The notes beneath the pieces are model-generated. The model was not told the origin of the DNA, ran no database searches, and saw nothing but the letters and a program-made list of their open reading frames with translations. Both the position numbers and the translations under genes were made by a program. From positions 44,447,189-44,511,188 of the forward strand of contig CM075938.1 in assembly GCA_038030265.1 (NCBI GenBank): a stretch of 64,000 nt of DNA, given 5' to 3'. The stretch comes from Corythucha ciliata. Taxonomy: Eukaryota > Arthropoda > Insecta > Hemiptera > Tingidae. Shown in pieces: positions 58,501 through 64,000 of the stretch (its first letter is position 1; each line of letters begins with the position of its first letter).

Positions 58501-58654
58501 ATCGTGCATATATCGTCTCCCCCCCTGTTGCAGCCTTGAGCACTACGCGCACCTCCGAGTTTCAGCCCCGAGGGGAAACACGCAGGCCCACCCACCGGGG
58601 TCCAGGGGCGGAGCCCCGGCTGGCGTGCGGAGCTCTGCGGAGCGCGCTAGTTTT

Positions 58655-59440
58655 ACATAACTAAGGCTCTTAACTTGCAATTTTGATTAAGACCCAACAT
58701 TTTCTACCAGAACACTTGTAATTCCTCTCAACGGGCCTGAAATTGCAAGGTCACAAATATTTATCTCTAAATGCTGCAATTACGCAGTATCGCGAATTTT
58801 CAGGCAGTGTTGGAGCAATATTTCGAATTTTTTTACAGGGAAAGGGTGGGGTTGGGGGGGGGGGCTTCGGCGCCGCATCACCCCGTCGCATCATGGCCGA
58901 GCTGGGCCACGCCCAGCTGGAGGTCTGGGCCGGCTAGCCTGAGGTCTGAGCCATCAAAAACAATTGGAATCTTCCAATTCACGGATATTTGCCTAAAAAA
59001 TGTTAAGACTTTGCGGATTTCCGTCATGGCAATGTCGTGGCCGGCTATTTCGGGTTCCGTGGGCACTTGAAACATTTAAAAAATCCCCGAAGCTTATTAA
59101 ATTTTAGGAATTTAAAACCCTGCTTTTGGCATTAAGGGATGTAATTTCGTGACTATATTCGCTATTATTTGAGCGCAGTTTGGGCCCACCACGGGCCATA
59201 AAAAAAATCTCTGAAACTTTCAAATTCGCAAAATTTTAACGTGAAACGTGCAATATAATGTTGCGGTTTTTTGTCAGGGCGTTGTCGTGATGGGGCTCCT
59301 CGATTACTAGAAAAAACCCCCTAAACTGGCAAATTCCCGGATATTTAGACCTTCAACTTGCAATTGCGCGGATATTTTTACCCAAAACTTCTAATTTCGG
59401 AGATGTTTAGCTCCAAATGTGTGTAATTTTGCAACTATTT
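58655..59440 (+). repeat. F5 array, right part
   Basis: Resumes F5 wording (CTTAACTTGCAATTTTG, AAACTTGCAATTGCGCGG) immediately after the Helitron. A G-run lies at ~58,852 and a GC-rich insertion with GGCCGAGCTGGGCCACG at ~58,860-58,960. Confidence 0.7.
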
Positions 59441-59700
59441 CTCTCAATTTTAGGTCTGAATGAGCGTTTTTACCCAATTTCAGCTGTGAATTAACTCTTT
59501 TTCTCAATGTTAGCTATGGATTTTTAAAATCTTAGCCGAGAAGCGCGACTCGGCGAAAAATTGCCATTTTTATGATATGGAAAATCTGTTTTTTGGGCAG
59601 AATTTCAAGATTGTTTGGGTTTTTAGGGGAAAAATGTTCAGTTTTAATGCTAATCAAACAGTTTTTTAAGGGGCGAATTGACAGTTTCCGAGTGTAGATG
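59441..59700 (-). repeat. Short F1 array and degenerate repeat
   Basis: About three minus-oriented F1 units (CTCAATTTTAGGTCTGAATG, CAATTTCAGCTGTGAATTA), then weakly repeated GGGCAGAATTT-like sequence. Confidence 0.6.
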
Positions 59701-59923
59701 GTTTCGGAGAATGGTCAGATGCTCTCCCCTGCCGCCTCCCTCATGGCTACGCCCTAGAAGTTGAAGGAAGAAAGTGAAATTTCCAGGTAAAAGTTCGAGT
59801 TAATATTATTTCTTGTACGAAATACCAGGGGCGATTTGATTTTGTAAAACAACTTTATTCGCGTCTTAAAGAGCATGCAACACAAATCTGTGGTCATCTC
59901 GGACACAAATCGTAGGTATAGAA

Positions 59924-60553
59924 CAGTGGCTCTCAACGGGGGCGATACCGCGCGGTGAACTGTTTTTGGGCAGTAGGGGGGCGGTGAACTGTTTTTGAGC
60001 AGTAGGGGGGCGGTGAGTGTGCCTCAGGTGGTCGGGGGGCGATGAACATGCTTCATGGGGCCGTGCTCGATTAGGCGGTAGAAGAGTCCAACCTCCCGGT
60101 CCACGTGACATAAAACATAAGTAGCGCAAAAGCAAAAGGGCATTGAAGAAGGAGAGGGAAAGACAAAGAGAAGGAACACTCATTATCGGCTTGGCGAGAA
60201 AGGCAAACTCTACCACACAACTTTGATCGCCTGCTCCGGCTGTCCAAGCAGTTCATAGATTCCTCCATTCTCATGCCACAGCATTTATTCGTTAGTGCTA
60301 GTGCTGATGGTGCTAGTGATAGTGATGATGCTAGTGCACCATCAAATTCAACCATCGCACTGATTTAGTCTCACTATCGTTTGTTCCACAAATGCATATA
60401 TGCCTACCATTGTTATTTCATGAAATACGCCACAAAATACCTCCCCCCCCCCACACGAAACTCACAAAAATTACGAATTTTTGGTAAGGGGGACGGTGAA
60501 AATTTTATTTGATCCCAGGGGGGCGGCCGCTCTAAAAAGGTTGGGAACCACTG
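59924..60553. mobile_element. 630-bp non-autonomous hAT element
   Basis: Ends CAGTGGCTCTCAACGGGGGC and (inverted) CAGTGGTTCCCAACCTTTTT follow the CAGTGGYTCYCAAC terminus of hAT elements. Flanking 8-mers GTATAGAA and GTATATAC agree at 6/8. A tandem GGGGGGCGGTGA-containing duplication lies near the left end (59,951-60,020). No transposase frame. Confidence 0.85.
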
Positions 60554-62771
60554 GTATATACATACAGTGATTAGGTGGAGTGGGGGTGGGGGGATGGAAA
60601 CCTGATTGACAAAATGGCGGGAGCATAGTTTCATACAAAAAAAGAGTTCATCAGATTTATTATGGAACCCCTCTCAAGATGAAATCGTCGATCCGCCACT
60701 GTCTGTCACCGCGATCTCAAATATCTTTCGGGTTCGACCAATAAATCAAATCCGTCGGCGACAGATCTCATTCTGCCAGATCCTCCCACTATAAACGAGC
60801 GGATTTTATCGGGTTACAGATATCGCTCCCCGATAACTTTTGCACGTCTGGGTTGGTCTAGATCTTCAACGATATCTGCCGGAAGAGATCGGCCGATCAG
60901 ATCTGTCGAAATCATCTCCTCGAGTGCTGGAAAATACCTAATATTTTTTTTAAATCAGGTACTTTTTGACCTCTGTGATCCACGCGGGACTTTAGCTGAG
61001 TGTAGGGTCAGCTACTATGCTCAAACAAGCTATATACTAGCCCGGTTTCCCCCCTGATATTTCATCCACTCCCAACCCCTAGATCAATTGCGATAAATTT
61101 GTTTAGGAATGAAAAATCTTCAACGCCTGAGGCTTCCGGCAGGTTGCACACTTGCTGTTAAAAAATTTATATTTTTCTCCTTTGAAAGATGAAATCCACG
61201 GCCAACGAGAGGAAAGGGCTTTAATTAGAAGGGAACACCTTTTTTTCAGAACTAAAGGAAATTATTTTCTTCATTCAATTTTATTTATTTACTTTTTATG
61301 CTGACTTAGCACTCAATTTAATTAACATTCAAGCTCTAATGATCTGGTTGACCGGGTAAACCCTTATCCACTCTTATACCATTCATTCATTTTTTCACCC
61401 CGTTAGAGGTGAAGGACTGAAAAAGTACGGAGGTATAGTTGAGATAAAAGTGAGGCTACAAAGAGGGTTAGATATGGAGTGTCTTCATACATATTTATCC
61501 AGTTGGCTGATTATTCAGGGGTAAATTCCCCCACCCTGTTTCAGGCTCCTTTAAAGTCCTTTTATAAACTTATTTTAATGCTTACCTCTCTTTCCCTTGG
61601 GCATTAAAACGCACTCATTCTCAATATTCCTTTTCTTTTTTAACGGTGGCGAGATTATTGATTTTTTCTTTCTTTTTTGCGTCTAGGAAAGAAAATAAAA
61701 TAATGGCAGAGTCAATTTAGGGAAGGGAAGTTTCATCTTCAACACTCGAAGTCTTCAAAAGATTGTACGTTTGTGGGTGGAGGGCGGAGTCTTGTAGGTA
61801 TAGAAAGGAGAGCGGTTTATTGGAGGAGTCTTTAACTTTTTATCTGCGGCCAAATACATCGAGAAATTACTGCCCTGGAGTGGTGCTCTATAGGAAAGAG
61901 GGCCCCATTCATCTTCTTCTTTGTATCAATTCCTGTAAATCGATTTTTGACTTTTCCTTACCCGGAGGGATTTTTTAAAGCTGTACACTCTTAAAGGAGA
62001 AAATAATTCAGCGGCTCCAATTGATAAAACATTTTATGACAATAAAATATCTTAATTTTTCGCGTGAAAAAGACCAATTTTCCTTCGTTGGCAAAAAAAC
62101 GATAATCAACACAATTTATTCTTAATAGGTCTGTCCTCATTTTCCTCCAATCTTCTTTTTATAAAAGCTCATTAAACGACATTTTTCTTTTCTCTTGACA
62201 AAATGTAATTAAATTCTTTCCCGATGAAGAATTAAATTGCTCTCTTCTTCCGTCACCCTTTTTCAGAACTCGTCTATCGTGGTTTGGCAGTTTTTTTCTG
62301 GCCTCCTGAAGAGCCCGAGAAAAAAAGAAAAGTTATAAAAGAAACGCGATGTTTCTTCCCCTTTCTCTCACTTCAACGTTATACGAGTAGAAAAAAAGGG
62401 GTGTATCTAAAAAATATTATCTCTTTTTCTCTTTCTCTCCGTATACCCATTTACCTCGAGCTATGGAAATGACTCTCTTCTCTGCCGAAGTTCATTTCAT
62501 TACTCATGGTTGTAAATTGGATTTTTAGACAGCCGAGAACAGAGGGTATCCACTTCACGAATAACTAATTAAAATTTTTCCCCATTTTCTTTCCGAATTT
62601 AGATGTGATGTATTTTTTGCATCTAGTGTATTTTAGTTTTCTGTAAAATGCTCTGGACGCGACCATACGGCACAGCGGATGGGTTCTAAGCTCTGTACAC
62701 ACTGTGTAGCTGGTGTTAAAAGTAGTTAAAAACATAAAAGTGAAGTTTTAGGTTTGTTTGGTTGAATGCTA
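60554..62771. other. Mostly no recognised feature
   Basis: A transposon end (CGATCCGCCACTG, ~60,690-60,702) and a GATC-rich stretch (60,710-60,925) are visible. The rest is T-rich spacer without supportable genes. Confidence 0.4.
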
Positions 62772-62911
62772 GAGGCCTGTTCTAAATTAGCAACAACAGT
62801 TGATTTCAACAGTCAATCACCTGATTTCATTCAACTTCGTCGATTTAATCGATGAAAGCATAGGACTTACTGCCGTTAATTACTGTTGTTAAAGTTATAG
62901 AACAAGCCCCC
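62772..62911. mobile_element. Foldback MITE
   Basis: GAGGCCTGTTCTAAATTAGC on the left and, inverted, GGGGCTTGTTCTATAACTTT on the right, plus ACAACAGT/ACTGTTGT inner pairing. Related in design to 40,307-40,445. CTAG occurs at both edges. Confidence 0.55.
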
Positions 62912-63092
62912 TAGATCAAGAAATTGAATTATTTCTTTTTTATTATCCCCATTTTGAAGCTAATTAATTAAAATGTGGCTATTAATGTGCGTGGGGGACA
63001 GGAGATTTTTTAAAAGAGTCAATCAGTAAGTAAGGAGAATTGTTCGCTATGTTACATGATCGCCAATATTCGAAACCGATCAGGCAAATAAA

Positions 63093-63470
63093 GAAGAAGA
63101 AGAAGAAGAAGTAAAAAAGTGCGTCGTGTGCCTCCCGCACAATATTGGGCAAAGAATGGGGGCCCAGATTGGCAAGGACGACTCTTGAGTCTTTGGCTAC
63201 AATGCTGGGTACAGGGGCACCTTCCCAGCCCGGTTTCGGTCCATGGCGCAAGCCAGCATCCTCGGCTATGAAAGACCCACCTCCTCGTGGTGCCTCTCGG
63301 GCGCGACTGGCTGGCCACCAGTCGCGGCTAATGGGTCGAGCTGATGATGGGACCGACTCTGCTGGGGAGTCCGGGCCAAAGATGGGATACAGGCCAGGTA
63401 AGGGCCGGCAACGGCCTAGGTACTGGCCACATCAGCCACAGCAGGGTACATAGGGCTGTGTTTGCTGTCA
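63093..63470. mobile_element. GC-rich fragment, possibly retroelement-derived
   Basis: A ~360-bp GC-rich island bounded on the left by (AAG)n at 63,093-63,110. Both strands have open frames (for example ...MLGTGAPSQPGFGPWRK...), neither with a recognised domain. If it is a minus-strand retroelement 3' end, the (CTT)n would be its tail. This is inference only. Confidence 0.3.
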
Positions 63471-64000
63471 TGATAGGCAAAGCCTGTGCCATCTGATGGT
63501 CACAAGTTTCAGGGTCTGGACTTCTAAACCCTCAACTTGATCATTCGTTAAAAGAGTCTTCATTGTTCAGTAATTAAGAATATTGAACTTGACTCAATAA
63601 ACTCCTCATGCAAAGAAACTGAGGTTCCAGTTCGTCAAGTCGAATTTTATTATGTTCTGCGGAATGAGCACGAGCAGCTCGAACTCGTGACTCGAGGACT
63701 GAATCTCTCCATGCCCTCGAACATTCATTTGATAAATGGTAGGAATGCTGTGGCTCAAAGAAATCTTCAACATTCTCAGCCTGAGGATGCGGCCGGTTCT
63801 TCATCCGCTGAGTAATGCGAGGCAGCGAGGCTCCTTGGTTTCAATAGAATGTGAGTTCAACAATACCTTGTTTCTTCAAACATTGGCCCCGTTGTAAAAC
63901 TCAAAAAAATGGTCAGAACTTAGTAAGGTTTGATTTTAGTAAGAATATAAGATTATTAACGCATGTAAAATAAGAGGGACAGGGAAGGATTCATCGTAAT
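63471..64000. other. No recognised feature
   Basis: A mixed-composition stretch at ~63,600-63,820 (GTTCCAGTTCGTCAAGTCGA) is less AT-rich than its surroundings and could belong to the preceding fragment. Confidence 0.35.

Larger units (their letters stand above)
49988..58650 (+). mobile_element. Probable non-autonomous Helitron (8.66 kb)
   Basis: The 5' end TCTACTATATATACTAAAGT has the TC start and AT-rich form usual for animal Helitrons. The 3' end has a GGGGCGGAGCCCC hairpin (58,605-58,617), a second hairpin GCTC-TGCG-GAGC (58,632-58,643) and the terminal CTAG followed by T, matching the CTRR-T rule. Both flanks are F5 minisatellite, consistent with insertion into one F5 array. One detail departs from the A^T rule: a G sits between the expected A and the TC. 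No Rep/helicase frame is present, so it would need an enzyme in trans. The interior holds GC-rich unique sequence, an ~880-bp satellite, and the 88/55/54-bp block. The two ends could belong to different insertions. Confidence 0.65.

Noticed and set aside
58145..58664. Pro/Ser-rich frames
   Set aside because: Compositional consequence of a pyrimidine tract.

Overview
This is AT-rich, repeat-dominated nuclear DNA from an animal, most likely an arthropod. The evidence is an ankyrin-repeat gene with a plausible splice acceptor and AATAAA signal, a jockey/CR1-type LINE, a tRNA-derived SINE with an A-rich tail, many hAT-like and foldback DNA transposons with 8-bp or TA/TTA target duplications, and long minisatellite arrays. 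Nothing looks bacterial or organellar. I cannot name the species; sap-feeding insects are a guess.

Only two protein-coding regions are well supported. One is a 619-residue ankyrin-repeat protein at about 11.99-13.89 kb, whose exon probably starts upstream of its first in-frame ATG. The other is a 5'-truncated LINE reverse transcriptase at about 37.29-39.41 kb with an intact ORF. Almost all other open frames are shadows of repeats. The most deceptive are long frames on both strands of a 54-bp satellite at 55.3-58.1 kb.

Layout: 0-0.6 kb, a large inverted repeat with a third copy at 10.9 kb. 1.1-1.9, 5.3-5.9, 8.05-8.8, 15.1-17.0, 18.5, 23.9-25.6, 29.2-30.2 and 35.9-37.0 kb, degenerate arrays of one ~28-bp minisatellite family (F1) in both orientations. 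3.8-8.8 kb, a duplicate of 23.85-25.3 kb carrying nested transposon insertions. 14.3-15.0, 39.4-40.2 and 48.7-49.1 kb, a second family (F4). 19.6-20.8 kb, a ~20-bp array (F2). 20.8-21.1 kb, F7. 43.2-45.4 kb, families F6 and F3. 8.8-9.2, 49.4-50.0 and 58.7-59.4 kb, F5. 31.6-35.5 kb, a cluster of nested non-autonomous DNA transposons. 49.99-58.65 kb, a probable 8.66-kb non-autonomous Helitron that splits an F5 array and is filled with an ~880-bp satellite and a compound 88/55/54-bp satellite block.

The most unusual features are the Helitron loaded with evolving satellites, and the interspersed network of very diverged 20-31-bp minisatellites that differ in sequence but share one architecture. 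Unit counts, periods and similarities were judged by eye; no alignment or database search was run.
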